Below, in pieces: positions 34,364-47,269 of a DNA stretch of 64,000 bases. The stretch is from Adenanthera pavonina. Taxonomy: Eukaryota > Streptophyta > Magnoliopsida > Fabales > Fabaceae. The notes beneath the pieces are model-generated. The model searched no databases, was not told where the DNA came from, and saw nothing but the letters and a program-made list of their open reading frames with translations. Position 1 is the first letter of the stretch. Every line of letters starts with the position of its first letter. The position numbers were made by a program, and so were the translations under genes. The stretch spans positions 35,562,001 to 35,626,000 of the forward strand of contig JAIVEN010000010.1 of the NCBI GenBank assembly GCA_026686845.1, read 5' to 3'.

Positions 34364-37300
34364 TGTTGGTAGGTTCGTTGCAATTAGTGTGATTGGAAAG
34401 CTTTCTCGAAAATAATAGTGAATAAGCTAAAAAAGAAACTAGAAGAGATGGAAATTAATCAAATATCTAAGGCTAATTAATTTTATATTTTCTTATAATT
34501 ATCTTATATATAGTATTATTAGGTCATATTTAAATATTATCAAATATCTAAAATTTAAACTTAATACTTTACTTAAAAGGTGTTGAGTTTGTTACTATCA
34601 TTCAACCTAATTGTTGTTACTTATTGGTATATGTATATCTTTTTATTATTCAATACACACAATCTTGTTGTAAAACAATAAAGAAGAAAAAAAGGAAGGA
34701 GTAGGAAAGATAAATCCACGCACACTCTTATTTTGGATTTTTTAAAATTACAAGTTTATAGAATATCTTTAAAATAACAAAAGGATAAAACCTCCAAAGT
34801 TAAAAGTTTAGAAAGTGCTGTCACGGACCTAGGACCCTAAGTTAGTGGGTGTAAAAAAAAATTAAATGATAGTAGCTATTATGGTACAAAGTTATGTTAA
34901 AATAATGAAATCTAGACACTTCTAAACAATGGTCTTAGTATTATTATAATGTTAAATATGATATGAGTGCTTTTTTTTTCTTTTTTTTTTCTTTTTTTCC
35001 TTGATAAAGATAGCTTTTCTTTTTGTTACAACTAGTAAATCCTTCTAAAACATATTAATCACTAACTTATTGCTTCTCAAAATTAAGCCTATAAAAGTAA
35101 CAAAATAAATAATATATATATATCTTTTTTAATACTATACTCTAACTAGTTGTCAAATTAATTAAATAAAAAGGGATAAAATCTTCTAAAAAAATTCCCA
35201 ATTTTTTTGGAGAAAATTTTGTTGATCGATTTTACAAGGATGCTCTTTGTATCTTACACCGATTATTGGAATGATAGGTTGAAATTTGAATTCTTTTTTT
35301 CCCTTGATCTGATGGCAACTTTTATTAATTAACTTTAATTTGTCGTTGTTGGGGATTTGATTCATTATGCATAGATAAATATTGGTGTTCTTTGATAGCA
35401 ATTTTCTCTTAAAAAATTTTTCCAATTCTATCATAAATAGATAAATAATTTTTATTTCAATAAAAATAAATAAATAAAAGAAAGAAACAGTTTTATAAAT
35501 ATATTAAATTAAATAAAGAGCAACCCTAGGACACCTTATGCTGGTACTTTCTCCGAGGAACCACTCACCACTATTAGAAATGGCATTAAATATTAAAAAA
35601 AAACCTATAAATCTATGTTTCGTGCACAAGCTAAAAAGATAATAATATTGTCAAAATTGCTTTAAAAAAAATACTTGAAACCCTTTAGTCTTTTACAACA
35701 AGCTTCCACAACTCTCCTTCCTTTTTTTCTTCTTCCCTAACTCTTCAGCTTTCTCCCTCCTACACCAGCTTTGTGAATCTTCAAGGCTTCAACAGTCCAA
35801 CTCCAAAAAACAAAGATGAAATATGAATCTCTCAAGTCTCAACCATTACTCCTTTTCCCTAGCAGCCAAGTTCATCTCATATTGTTCAAAAGGACAGAAA
35901 TTTTATATATTACCTATGCTATAAAACAATCACGCTTGTGCTACTCTATCGTTGCCTTCTATTTGTTAGATGTAGTGGGTTCAAAACTAGTGGATAAATG
36001 GGGACATAATAGGGATTCCAATACTGATATACATGTAATTATTTGAAAGTCAAGTCAGTGGGGCAACTTCCCCCGCTCAAAACAACGTAGGTTTGCCTCT
36101 GGCTGTCACCAATTTCGAACTAATTGGTAATATCATGTGTTAAATAATGGTTTGAAAAAGTTTAAAAAGTTATTTTGTTTGGCCAAATTAAAGAAAAAGA
36201 GAAAAATTAAAAAGAGAAAAAATAAATGAAAAAATTCATATGCATTCTCATCAATATATTAATATACATCAGCGGCAAACCATCAATATTTTTTCTTTAA
36301 AATTTTTTAAAGGCTAGTGGGCCAAACTAAAATAAGAAATTCTAGTTCTAGTCCCATATTGTTAGCCCACTTTAAATAAGTTGGTTTTTCTTTATATGAT
36401 CTTTTGAGATATTTGATGTCTAAAGAATCCTAATATAACATTTCTCTTCAGGCCTTAGCCTGTTCAATACCCAAAAAAAAATTTACCCCTTGCCCTCTAC
36501 TACTTAACAATTGGGAGAAATGTTTAAAATTAATTTTGATTTAAAAAAATGTCATTTTTATGACGAATTATTTGATATTTGGTATTACTCATTTATTCAT
36601 ATTTGAGTCATGTGTCATCTTGATTGAAGTGAAGCATTTTAATATGATTTTTTTTTAACTTAAGACAACATTTAAGAGATATTGAGTCCATTAATAAATT
36701 CCAGAATAAAGATATTTCCTCAAATGATTTTAGGTTTCTCGTAATCCTTTCTTTTATGACAGGCTTTAATTTTGTTGGTAAAATTGCTAAAATCAGTTCT
36801 AGCTCCTTCACCATTTTTTTCTTTCAAAATGTGTATATCTTAAATATTTAATTAATAATCAATATTAATATAAAAAGGGATAATTGGGAATAAATACCAA
36901 AATAAAGAAATATTTGGAAAATGGGATCTGCACACTATAGCAACAATGAAAATGAAAACGGGAATAAAAAATTGATGTGAAGTGATGAAATTGCCCCTGA
37001 AATTTGAAAGAAAAAAATTACACACAGAGGACGAGATTTTCACTGTGAACAAAAGTCATTTAGGGGAAGATGATGATAGCCATGGTGAAGCCTTGATCTC
37101 GAAATCAAAGGTAGAGGAGGTGACGCCGCTGGTGAAGTTGAGATCTGTAATGACAATGAAGAGGTGGTGAGGGATGTAAGAGATTGCAAAGGCTCTACAT
37201 TCAGGTGTGCCCTTTTCTTAATCACAATCTGAAATTGTTAAAGTTGGGTTTACCTTTGAATACCCATTTATCTTGTTTTCGTCTAAGTCTCAACTTTATC

Positions 37301-38984
37301 TTCTTCCCTCTATCTTGTGCTTGCAAAGTATTCATCTAACTCTATGCTTGTTGTTCTGAGTTGTATGCTCAATGATTGTTGTCTTAAGTTTAAGTTCTAT
37401 TACTTCTTTTTTAGTATGGCTGACATATGTCCGATAAAATGTCTAAAAGGGATTCACTTGCTATAAGGTCACTTATCGTTGGTCTCAACATCTCCTTTAC
37501 TATGTTATTTCCCCAAAGCTTGTCAATTTCTATGGGTGATCGTAATTAAGGCTATATATATGTTGATAGGCCTTTGTCTATATGGTCTTGTGTGCATTTT
37601 TATTCAAATTATAGTTCTTCAAATCATAATGTGGATAGTTCTTGAAATCATAGTCCTTCAAATATGTTGATAGGTTTTTGTATATGTTGTGTGTGTTTTT
37701 TCATTCAACTTACTACCGTGATCCCAATGAGGTATCTAGAAGCATTAGGTAATGAGTTATCTGACTATCATAGCAATGATACGTTTTTTCAGTAAGTCAT
37801 AAAGTTATTGTTGATTAGAGTTTGGTGCAAATCCTCTTTCAATGCCTTTCCAGTGGAGCTATTAGCTTTCACTAGACTTCTCCCTTTCATTCATGCATAC
37901 GGGGAGTAATGAGAACAAGGTATTCTTATGGTAGAATTGGTGAAAAACTCATCCACTTGAAATTGTGGTAAGAATGCAATGAAGAGGAAAAATGTGGGAA
38001 GAAAAGATTATATGTGTCCAAGTTAAATATATTCAAGAAAGAATATTGCACTGAGCATAAAGGGCAGTCAGAGATGAAGTCCAAGATGAAGTGTTGGCAT
38101 GGGCATTGCAAGAGCAAAAGAAGAATTGAAGGAAGAAGACATAACATTCCTATGTTGATGATAACATGTTTAGATTGTGTAATTTATGCTTTCTAGAATA
38201 TTTTATATATTGGTCTCATGTTGTGCCTAAGTTGTATATGATGGTTCTTAACAGGGTGTTTATGCACTAGGAACAATTGACTAAATGTGCTCATTCCTAG
38301 GTTAACCATTTAAACATTATAAGATACTTTTGTTCAGCAACAGGGACAAATATGGTTTATCATTATTCACATGCTGTCAATCTTATTTCACTTACAATTT
38401 GTTATGCTGTAATTTAGAGAAATGGCTGACCATTCCCATCTTATAACTACACTTCATGATATTTCCAGTGGACCTCTTAAATGGTTTGTCCACCATGATC
38501 GCAATGTATTAGTCATGTCCAATTATGATCCAACTTATGCCAAAAAAGGGTTAACTGGTCATAAATTTGACCTTAAAATGTCAGATTTTTCAGTTAACCA
38601 TTTCTCTAAGATACTAAACCCTACTCATAATAAATTCTCACCGTTGTTGTTGATGAATTGAAAAATGGTTGACCACTTCCATTTTATAACTTCATATACT
38701 TAAATTGCTGGTCAACTATTTTTACTAGTTCGTCCATAAAGGTCCACGGTCTTGTTCACATGAAATGCTAACCCAATTTATTTTGAAAAATGGTCAACCA
38801 CTAACAAATTTGAATTGAAAAGGTGAAATTTTATGGTTCACCATCATTTTCTTAGCTACTGAACTTGGTGACGTGGAACTCTCGAAGTCATGGCAGAAAA
38901 TTTTGAAGGAAAAGTAGAAAATATACAAATCAAGGTAGAATTTTTATCACTTTGGTAGAATTTTCAAGGCGAAGTAGAATAGTC

Positions 38985-39345
38985 AATTGACAAACCACTA
39001 AAAATGGTTGACTAACAGTTTTAGTAAATATAGTTATAAAATGGAAGTGAGCAACCATTTTTGGATATTACTCAGGTCAGGATTAGACATACACAAGACA
39101 TGTGCATCTTGGTGGATGAACCACTAAGAATGGTCTACTGGTCGTTTTAGTAAATATAGATATAGAATGGAATTGGCCAATTTTTTGGAAATAACTTAGG
39201 TCAGCATTGGACATGCCTAAGATGTATGCACCTTGGTGGACAAACCACTAAAAATAGTTGATAAACAATTTTAGTAAATATAGTTATAAAATGAAAGTGG
39301 TCAACCGTTTTTTTGGAAATGACTTGGGTCAGGATTAGGCCTTTT
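38985..39345. repeat. Three-unit tandem repeat, period about 125 bp
   Basis: Units begin near 38989, 39115 and 39240 with A-CCACTAA-AATGGT-type sequence. They share TTTTAGTAAATATAG, TATAAAATG-AAGT and AGGTCAG. An inverted, partial copy lies at about 38664-38720 (AAAATGGTTGACCACTTCCA), and a weaker one near 38420. Confidence 0.75.
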
Positions 39346-39422
39346 TTTGGTTTGGGTTAAGTGACATGGTTTTTGGTTGGTTGTTTTCTTATAGTTTGAA
39401 ATTTGTAGTTGACCACAAATTA

Positions 39423-41152
39423 TAGAAAATGTGAAAGGTAACTTAGAGTATTTCCAAGGTAATGTAGAATTTTTTTGTGGTTGATAGAATTTCTAAGGGT
39501 ATTTAGAAAATGTACAAGGCAACTTAGAATATTTTAAAGGTCGTGTAAAATTTTTTTGTAGTTGATAGAATTTACAAAGGTACTTAGAAAATGTGCAAGG
39601 CAATTTAGAAAATTTTCAAGTTAGTGTAAAGTTTTTTTTTTCTAGATGATAGAATTTCCAATGGGGGATGGAAAATTTCAAAGACAATGTAGAAAATTTT
39701 TATGCCAATATAGAACTTTTCATTCCATAACCCAATTGAACCCACATGGCCCATGAAACTTTTCCAAGTCATGGTCTAGGCTCATTTCTAAAGCTGCTTA
39801 GAAAATGTGCAAGGAAATATAGAATATTTCCAAGGTAATTTAGAAATTTTTTTAGTTAATAGAATTTCCAAGGGTGTTTAGAAAATGTACAAGACAACTT
39901 AGAATATTTCCAAAATAGTGTAGAATTTTTATGCAGTTAATAGAATTTCCAATGGTGCTTTGAAAATGTGCAAGAAAACTTTGATAATTTCCAAACTAGT
40001 GTAGAATTTTTTTTCTGGATAATAGAATTTCCAAGCTAATATAAAATTTTTCACTTCATAATCTAATTGAACCCCAAAACCCATGGAACTTTTCCAGGTT
40101 ATATGGTCTAGACTCATTTCCAATACTCCTTAGAAAATGTGCAAGGTAACTCAAAATATTTCCAAGGTAATGTGAAATTTTTTTTTACAATTGATAGAAT
40201 TCCCAAGGATGCTTAAAAAATGTGTAAGGCAACTTAGAATATTTTCAAGGTAGTATAGAATTTTTTTGTAGTTGATAGAATTTTCAGGGGTACTTAGAAA
40301 AACTGCAAAATAACTTAAAAAATTTTCAAATTAGTGTAGAACTTTTTTCCAGATGATAGAGTTTCTAAGAGGATAGAAAAATTTTCAAGATAATGTAGAA
40401 AATTTTCAAACCAATGTATAATTTTTCACTTTCTAACCCAATTGAACCCCACGACTCATGGAATTTTTCCAAGTTATATGGTCTATACTTATTCCCAATG
40501 CTTCTTAGAAAATCTGCAAGGCAAGTTAGAATATTTTCAAGGGAATGTAGAATTTTTTTTTTTGTTAATAGAATTTCTAATGGTGCTTAAAAAATGTGCA
40601 AGACAACTTAGAATATTTCCAAGATAGTGTAGAATTCTTTTGCTATTGATAGACTTTCAAAGAGTGCTTAGAAAATGTGCAGATAGCTTAAAAAATTTCT
40701 AAGTTAGTGTAGAATTTTTTTTTGGATGATAGAATTTCCAAGGGGGGATAAAAAATTTTTAAGACAATATAGAAAATTTTCAAGTTAATGTAAAATTTTT
40801 CATTTCATAACATAATTGAACCCCATGTCCCATGGAACTTTTCCATGTTACATACCCAATACTCATTTCCAAGGCTGCTTAGAAAATGTAGGCAACTTAT
40901 AATATTTTCAAGGTAATGTATAATTTTTTTTACAGTTAATAGAATTTCTAAGGGTGCTTAGAAAATGTGCAAAACAACTTAGAAAATTTCCAAGTTAGTG
41001 TAGAATTTTTTTTTCTGATAATAGAATTTCCAATGGAGGATAGAAAATTTCCAAGGTAAAATAGAACATTTCTAAATCAATATAGAATTTTTCACTCTAT
41101 AACCCAATTGAACCCTTATGTCCCATCGAACGTTTCCAAATTACATAGTTCA
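39423..41152. repeat. Hierarchical tandem-repeat array (81-bp units in about 375-bp blocks)
   Basis: A basic unit of about 80-82 bp begins CTTAGAAAATGTGCAAGGC and ends with a GATAGAATTTCCAAGG-type sequence. Units start near 39423, 39503, 39583; 39796, 39876, 39957; 40128, 40211, 40293; 40503, 40585, 40668; 40879 and 40957. Sets of three are separated by a distinct spacer containing ACCCAATTGAACCCCA and CATGGAACTTTTCCA, giving block lengths of about 373, 332, 375 and 376 bp. The last block has only two basic units and is cut by the copia LTR at 41153. Short open frames across the array are not maintained between blocks. Confidence 0.85.
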
Positions 41153-41978
41153 TGTTGTTAATTAAGATATTTTGATGATTTTAAAACAGATGAGCTTGGA
41201 GATCCGATATCAAAAGAACACAAGAGAAATAAAGAATAAAGTTGGAGTTTCCTAGAGATTGAAGAGTTGTTTCACATGTTTTAGGAAACTATTTGTAAAA
41301 GAAGGTAGTTAAACTTTGAATTTCAATTCACCTAACATTAAATGAGATAACTAACTGAATGATTAATGGTTAGCTCGTGATTTCAAAATGGTTTTCAAGA
41401 AAAGAGCTATCTTATGAGGATAAAGTTTCATTTCAAACTGATTCTATGTATTCAATTGGTTTTCATGAAAATGTTTTAGCTTATGAGGATAAGATGTCAA
41501 TTTCAAAGATGTTTCTAAGTGTTTACCTTATTTTCAAGATAATGTCTTACCTTATACGCATAATCATTTGTGGTTATGGGGATAAACACTCAATTTCAAA
41601 GCTTTTCCAAAGTCCATTCTTCAATTTCATGAAAAGAGATTGAGGTTATCTGCATAATACAACTTAAGGATCAAGTTCTCAAGTCTGTCCAGGTGATTGT
41701 CCTGATAAGATTGGCACCTTATTTATATAACGAAGTGAATAGTGAAGAAAAGTGGTACTGTGCAGCTCGTTATTCGCATAACCTAGGGATGTTATCTGCA
41801 TAACATGTGTCACAGAGCATTTGGACTTCTCGGGTAAATAGATTATCTGCATAACCAAGGGAAGTTATTCGCATAACCTATATTTCAGAATACTTGAACT
41901 TTCCTCGGGTAAATAGGTTATCCACATAACCAAGAAAGATTATCGGCATAACCTATATTTCATAATACTTGACTTCTT
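41153..41978 (+). repeat. Inverted LTR fragment (first ~0.8 kb of the copia LTR)
   Basis: Reads TGTTGTTAATTAAGATATTT from 41153 and aligns with the 5' part of the complement of 45503-47269 through shared blocks such as GAGCTTGGAGATCC and AAGAGCTATCTTATGAGGAT, then the GGTTATGCGGATAACC-type repeats. It stops at the junction with the truncated reverse transcriptase. Confidence 0.8.
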
Positions 41979-44900
41979 TCAAACTGATTAAGTTCTTTTT
42001 GCATAGCTAAAACCTAGTATTCATCAGTTAAAACCTCTTCAGTACATTTAGGTTCAATTTGAGAAATAAAAATATAATTATTCACTTGATCCCTAAGTTA
42101 TCTTCTGATTTTAACTTTCTCTTGAACATCTCCAATAACTTGATCAACTGGATAATTCCTTTGATATCTCCAAGCTTTAGGGAGTTCTTGAGATACTTCC
42201 TCATTTATTTCATATTCATTATCTTTCTCTTGGATATCTTCCTCTACCTCAACAGATTCAGATATTTTAGGAGGTTCAGTTTTGTTTTCTTCAGACATAT
42301 TTAAATTCTTGAAATTGGAAATTAAATCATCCTCATATTTAGCATGCTTAGACAGAGTTTCATTTTCAAGAAAGACCACATGCATAGATTCTTCAATAGT
42401 TCCAGACCTTTTATTGAACACTCTATATGCTTTATTTTTATTTGAGTAACCAAGAAATATACCTTCATCTGATTTAGTATCAAACTTACCCGGATTGTCC
42501 TTGCTATTATTATGGACATAGCAAGTGCATCCAAAGATATAAAGATGAGAGAGATTGGACTTCTTTCCCTTGTACAGTTCATATGGAGTCTTGCCTAGCA
42601 AAGGTCTGATGTATGCTTTATTCATCAAGTAGCATGCAGTGCTTACTATATCAGCCAAGAATTGCTTAGACAATCCTTGTTCATTCAGCATAGCACGAGC
42701 CATCTCCTCCAATACTCTATTCTTTCTCTTCACAACTCTATTCTGTTGAGGTATTCTTGGGGCTGAAAAGTTGTGCTCTACTTCATTTTCATCACAGTAG
42801 TCAACAAATTTTGCATTTTAAATTCTCCACCATAATTTGTTCTAATACATACAACAGAGCAACTTCTCTCATTTTGGATTTTTTTGACTAAAATCAGAAA
42901 ACCATCATATGTTTTATCTTTAGAGGGAAGAGATAAAGTCTAGGTAAACCTAGAATAATCATCTACCACAATAAGTACATACAAGTTTCCACCAATACTT
43001 TTAGTACGATTAAGACCAATCAAAATCCGTGTGAAGTAATTGCAGTGATCTTGTTGTAAAGACAATGTTTTTAGAATTGAATGAAGACTTTGTTTGCTTC
43101 CCTTTAAGACAAGCATTACATTCTCTATCCTTTTCAAACTTAATGTGAGGTAGATGAAGAACAAATTCATTTTTAATGAGTTTATTTAATTGATGCATGC
43201 TAACATGTGCTAGTCTTCTATGTCATAGCCAACTATCATCATTTTCACTTATTAAGCATATAGAGTCTAGAGAAGGTAATTCTTCTAAATCAATAGTATA
43301 ACAGTTACTATTTCTTTCTGCCTTGAGAATCACTTTGTGATCACTTTTTCTAATGACTAGGCAGTAGTTGAAATCAAACAAAACCCAATTGCCTCTATCA
43401 TTGGTTTGGCTCACACTCAATAGGTTATGATTGAGTCCTATCACGAACAGGACTTCTTCAATTGATGTTTCTGGATTTCTTCTACCAATTCTAATCCCAA
43501 CTATCTTGCCGGACTAGTCACCACTGAAAGTAACCTTTCCTCCTTTCTTATCTCTCAGCACAATAAATTTTTCTTTATCTCCAGTCATGTGTCTCGAACA
43601 AGCACTGTCCATATACCATTTGTTGCTTTTCTTGGCCTTAAGACACATCTATAAAACAAGTTTTAGTTCTTTCTTTTAGGTACTTATATTTGCTTGTGTC
43701 CTTTCTTGTTAGTGTAGGAATCCTTGGGAACCCATTTCATCCCATTGTCATTTCCTTCTTTCCTGTATATGCAGGTGGAGGACATATGACCCATTTTGTT
43801 ACAGAAGTGGCAAGTGGAGAAAGGGTTAAAGGAAAGAGATGCATGTTTGAAATAATGACTATAATATCTGTCCTTTTAACTTCTAGGGGTTGGGAAAGAC
43901 TCTATGCTCTGGGTTGGTTTAATGTTTTTAGCATGTAGAAAGTTTCTCAGGTGGAGATTCTGTTTCTTGATTTTCAATTTTTTTTACTGCACATGGATCA
44001 TATCCTAGACCAATTTTATTCTGACTCACAATTTGGTTTCCCAGTAATACTTTCAACATGTCCTCACCTCTAGTGAGTTTGGTTAAAGTCTTGTGGAGAT
44101 AACTATTCTTATCTCTCAACTCAATGCATGAGACACAGACAGAGGTGGTGGAAGAAGAAGAGAGTTGTGAAGTAGTCCAAGATGTATGAGACTCACTTTT
44201 AAAGCTTGTGCATTTTTCTTTTAGCTTGACTCAGTTGTTTGGGTACTTTGACAAATTCAATCATCAGTTCATTAAATGCATCATGTAGTTCATTGTAAGA
44301 AGGTTTAGAGTCATTTACCTCATAATCACTGTCACTGTGTCTGTTGCGATTCTTTACCTCCTCAGTAATCTCTTGAGCCATCAGGCATAGGTTAGCAATT
44401 TCATTATCTCCTGCTGCCTCCTCTTCATCTGAACTATCTCCCCAGATGGAAGATACGAAGGCTTTCTTCTTTTTCCCTTTGTTAGCCTTTTTATCCTTCC
44501 CTTATTTCTTACTCAGAAGAGGGCATTCTCATTTGATATGTCCAAGTTTCTTGCATTCGTAGCATATGATGGAGTCTTTGTTTTCTTTCTTACTGCTGGT
44601 GGCTCCATCTTTCTTTGCAAACCTCATGAATTTCTTCTTTCCATATATTTTTATCAAATTTCCTCTCCAGCATGGCCATCGTCTCTTTATCTAGCTCAGC
44701 ATCTTCCTTTGAATCATCATCATCATCTAATTCTACTTTGAGAGCCAAACTCTTCTTCTTATTGTCAGATGAAGTATATTCTTTGAGAGCCTTCAGCTTC
44801 CCTTCATATTCTTTGAGACTCCCAAAGAGGGCTGTAACAAATGTCATTGATTCCCCTCTAGCTTCCTATATTGTAGTCACCTTCGGTTGCCACTCAATGG

Positions 44901-45447
44901 GCAAGGATCTGAGAATTTTTCTGACTTTCTCAGACTGAGTGTATTTCTTTCCAAGGCTCTTCAGCTGATTCATAATGATGGTGAATCTTTTCTGCAGATC
45001 CTTGATATTATCACCTTCTTTCATCTTGAAGCTTTCATATTCTCCAATGCACGTGTTCAGTTTATTTTCTCTCACACCGGTGGTTCCTTCATGAGCAATC
45101 TTTAAAGTGTCATACATACCTTTGATTGTTGTACATTGGGACACTCTGTAGTACTCATCTTGATTAAGAGCATTGACCAGATAATGCTTAGTTTTAAAGT
45201 TGAGAATGACCCTTCTCCTATCTTCCTCGTTTCATTCCTTTTCAGGTTTCTCCTTGTATTTCCTATCATCTTGTAATTTCATCGGAATGAAATCTCCTTT
45301 CTGGATGACCGACCAAATATCCAAATAAATGGATTGAAGGTAAATCTATATCCTTATCTTCCAATACCCATAATATTCTTCACTGAAGCCAGGAGGTTTG
45401 TTAGTGTTATTTCCTTCTGGAAGAACACCTTCACCAAAGCCAGCCAT
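41979..45447 (-). pseudogene. copia gag-pol remnant (gag, PR, INT, start of RT)
   Basis: Broken polyprotein read from an ATG at 45447 down to the junction near 41979. The gag part (about 45447-44590) has a UBN2-type stretch with YDTLKIAHEGTTGVRENKL and two in-frame stops. The CCHC zinc knuckle (about 44570-44520) reads CYECKKLGHIK, then a stop codon, then EC. The protease region (about 43620) has WYMDSACSRHMTG, followed by a stop. The GAG-pre-integrase zinc finger (about 43240-43100) has HRRLAHVSMHQLNKL and ECNACLKGKQ. The integrase core spans about 43060-42590 with LYVLIVVDDYSRFT and a frameshift nearby. The integrase C-terminal region is intact for 211 codons (42733-42098, with TPYELYKGKKSNLSHLYIFG). 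The RT N-terminal sequence (ISQIEPKCTEEVLTDEY, AMQKELNQFER) runs into the junction. The catalytic RT motif and RNase H are absent. Confidence 0.85.
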
Positions 45448-45488
45448 GTCTTCTCTCGGATTGTTAGATCCTTTAACTAGGAGTCCGG

Positions 45489-45500
45489 GCTTTGATACCA
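45489..45500 (-). other. copia primer-binding site
   Basis: On the minus strand TGGTATCAAAGC starts two bases after the LTR end CTAACA. TGGTATCAGAGC, complementary to initiator-Met tRNA, is the classical plant copia primer-binding site; this copy has one mismatch. It fixes the inner end of the LTR at 45503. Confidence 0.8.
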
Positions 45501-45502
45501 CT

Positions 45503-47269
45503 TGTTAGTTCAGCTGGCTTCCCAAGAGAGGGGTGAATTGGAAAGATTGAGATTTTTTTTTACAAAGAATGAAATACAGTGGTGATACTAAAAGTTTACT
45601 GAAAAACAGAGTATAGGAAATAAAGAGTAATGAGAAGAAGACTCAGTGATTTATCCTGATTCGGTCTATTCCACTTGACCTACATCCAGTCCTCAAACCA
45701 CCACTTGAGATTTCTCCATTATCTCTTGTAAGATTTGAATGGGTTCTTGCAATGACCACAATACAATACTAGCTCGAACTTTGAGCCGAAATAAACTCCC
45801 TTACTCTTCTCACTCAAGAGTAAGAATACCTCCCTTAATATATTCTCACACTAAGCACTATCTACAAGTGTGTAAAAGTTTACATGATGAAAACTCTCTC
45901 AAAAGAGTGGATATGAAAGTTAAGATATAATGAATAAGCTAAACAGAGGGTAGGTAAGTTTTGAATGAATCAAAAATTAAATCAATAGAGTCTTGGCATA
46001 GTTCTTGTTTTTTTCATTGTCCAACTACTTAAATAAGGTCCTATTTATAGTTTTGGGGTAGAACTATTCATTGGAAACAAAAATTAGCCATTACTCTCAG
46101 TAAAATAGTCTTTCACCTACCGTTTTAAATGCATCTGACAAAGGTTATACGGATAACCTCCTCAGGTTATGTGAATAATGGGTAACTGTTTGCCTTTGTT
46201 TTCAAAGTAGAGTTTTCATTATGTGGATAATATGCTACTTAGAATGACTAAGTTTTATCTCAAAATTATTTTCATGAAAACTCACTCAGTTATTAGGATA
46301 ACATTAAGTTTTTCTCAAACTAAGTTTTTATAAAACTTAGGTTATCAGGATAATTCTCAAGGTTATGCGGATAACCCATTTTGCTGAAGAAGAGCTATGA
46401 GTTCTGTAATTTAGGTTATGCGGATAATTTATTTACCAGAGGAAAGTTCAAGTATTTTGAAATGTAGGTTATGTGGACAACCTCTCTAAGTTCTGCGGAT
46501 AACCTGTTTATTTGAGGAAAGTTTAAGTTCTCTGAAATATAGGTTATGCGGATAACCTCCATAGGTTATGCAGATAACCTTTTAACAAAGAAGAGTCCAA
46601 GTGCTCCGTGACACACGTTATGCAGACAACATCCCTAGGTTATGCGAATAATGGGTTGTACAGTATCACTTGCTTTCACTGTTCACTCACTTATTTGAAT
46701 AAGGTGCCTACCTTGTCAGGATAACCAACTAGACAGATTTGAGAACTTAATTTCCAAGTTGTGTTATGCAGATAAAGTGAATCCTTTTTCATGAAATTGA
46801 AGAATTGACTTTGAAAAAGCTTTGAGATTGAGTTTTTATCTCCAAAACTTTCAATGTTCATGCGTATAAGGTAAAATATATTCATGAAGACATGATGAAT
46901 ACTTAGAAACATCTTTGAAATTGAGACTTTATCTCCATAAGTTAAAACATTTTCATGAAAACTAATTAAACCCTTAGAATCATTTTGAAATTGAAACTTT
47001 ATCCTCATAAGATAGCTCTTTTCTTGAAAACCAATTTGAAATTATGAGCTAATCATTAATCATTCAATTAGTCATCTCATTTAACATTGTGTTGATTAAA
47101 ATTCAAAGCTTATCTACCTTCTTTTACAAATAATTTCCTAAAGCATGGGAAACAGCTCTTCAATTTTCAGGAAACTCAAACTTTGTTCTTCATTTCACTT
47201 GTGTTCCTTTCATATTGGATCTCCAAGCTCATTTGTTTTAGTATCATCAAAACATCTGAATTAACAACA
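45503..47269 (-). repeat. 5' LTR of the copia element (1767 bp)
   Basis: On the minus strand it starts TGTTGTTAATTCAG and ends ACTAACA just before the primer-binding site. It is a long LTR containing about ten copies of a near-palindrome of the form GGTTATGCGGATAACC between about 46140 and 46660, some mutated. Confidence 0.8.

Larger units (their letters stand above)
31954..36867. other. Gene-free AT-rich interval
   Basis: No gene supported; short open frames lack domains or splice context. Contains a TA/TG microsatellite near 32255-32320, an AAT microsatellite at 33277-33310, a hAT-like MITE at 32660-32825 and a Stowaway-like MITE at 34085-34363. Confidence 0.6.
41153..47269 (-). mobile_element. 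Decayed Ty1/copia retrotransposon with inward-facing (inverted) LTRs
   Basis: A 6.1-kb insertion in the large Mutator-like element. The minus strand carries, in order, an LTR (47269-45503), a primer-binding site, gag, protease, integrase and the first part of reverse transcriptase. At about 41978 the RT is cut off and joined to a second LTR piece (41153-41978) that lies on the plus strand, opposite to the first. Both outer ends therefore read TGTTGTTAATT into the element. A normal element has LTRs in direct orientation, with RT, RNase H and a polypurine tract before the second one; all of these are missing. Flanks GTTCA (left) and AAAAC (right) do not form a target duplication. Frame breaks and stops show that it is dead. 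Confidence 0.8.

Noticed and set aside
40442..40627. Open frame within the tandem array
   Set aside because: Not maintained between repeat blocks; a product of low-complexity repeats.
38985..41152. Regularly spaced repeats that might suggest a CRISPR array
   Set aside because: Units are long, adjacent and diverged, without unique spacers, and the genome is a plant.
42059..42304. Plus-strand open frame rich in Phe/Ile
   Set aside because: Antisense shadow of the copia integrase C-terminal region.
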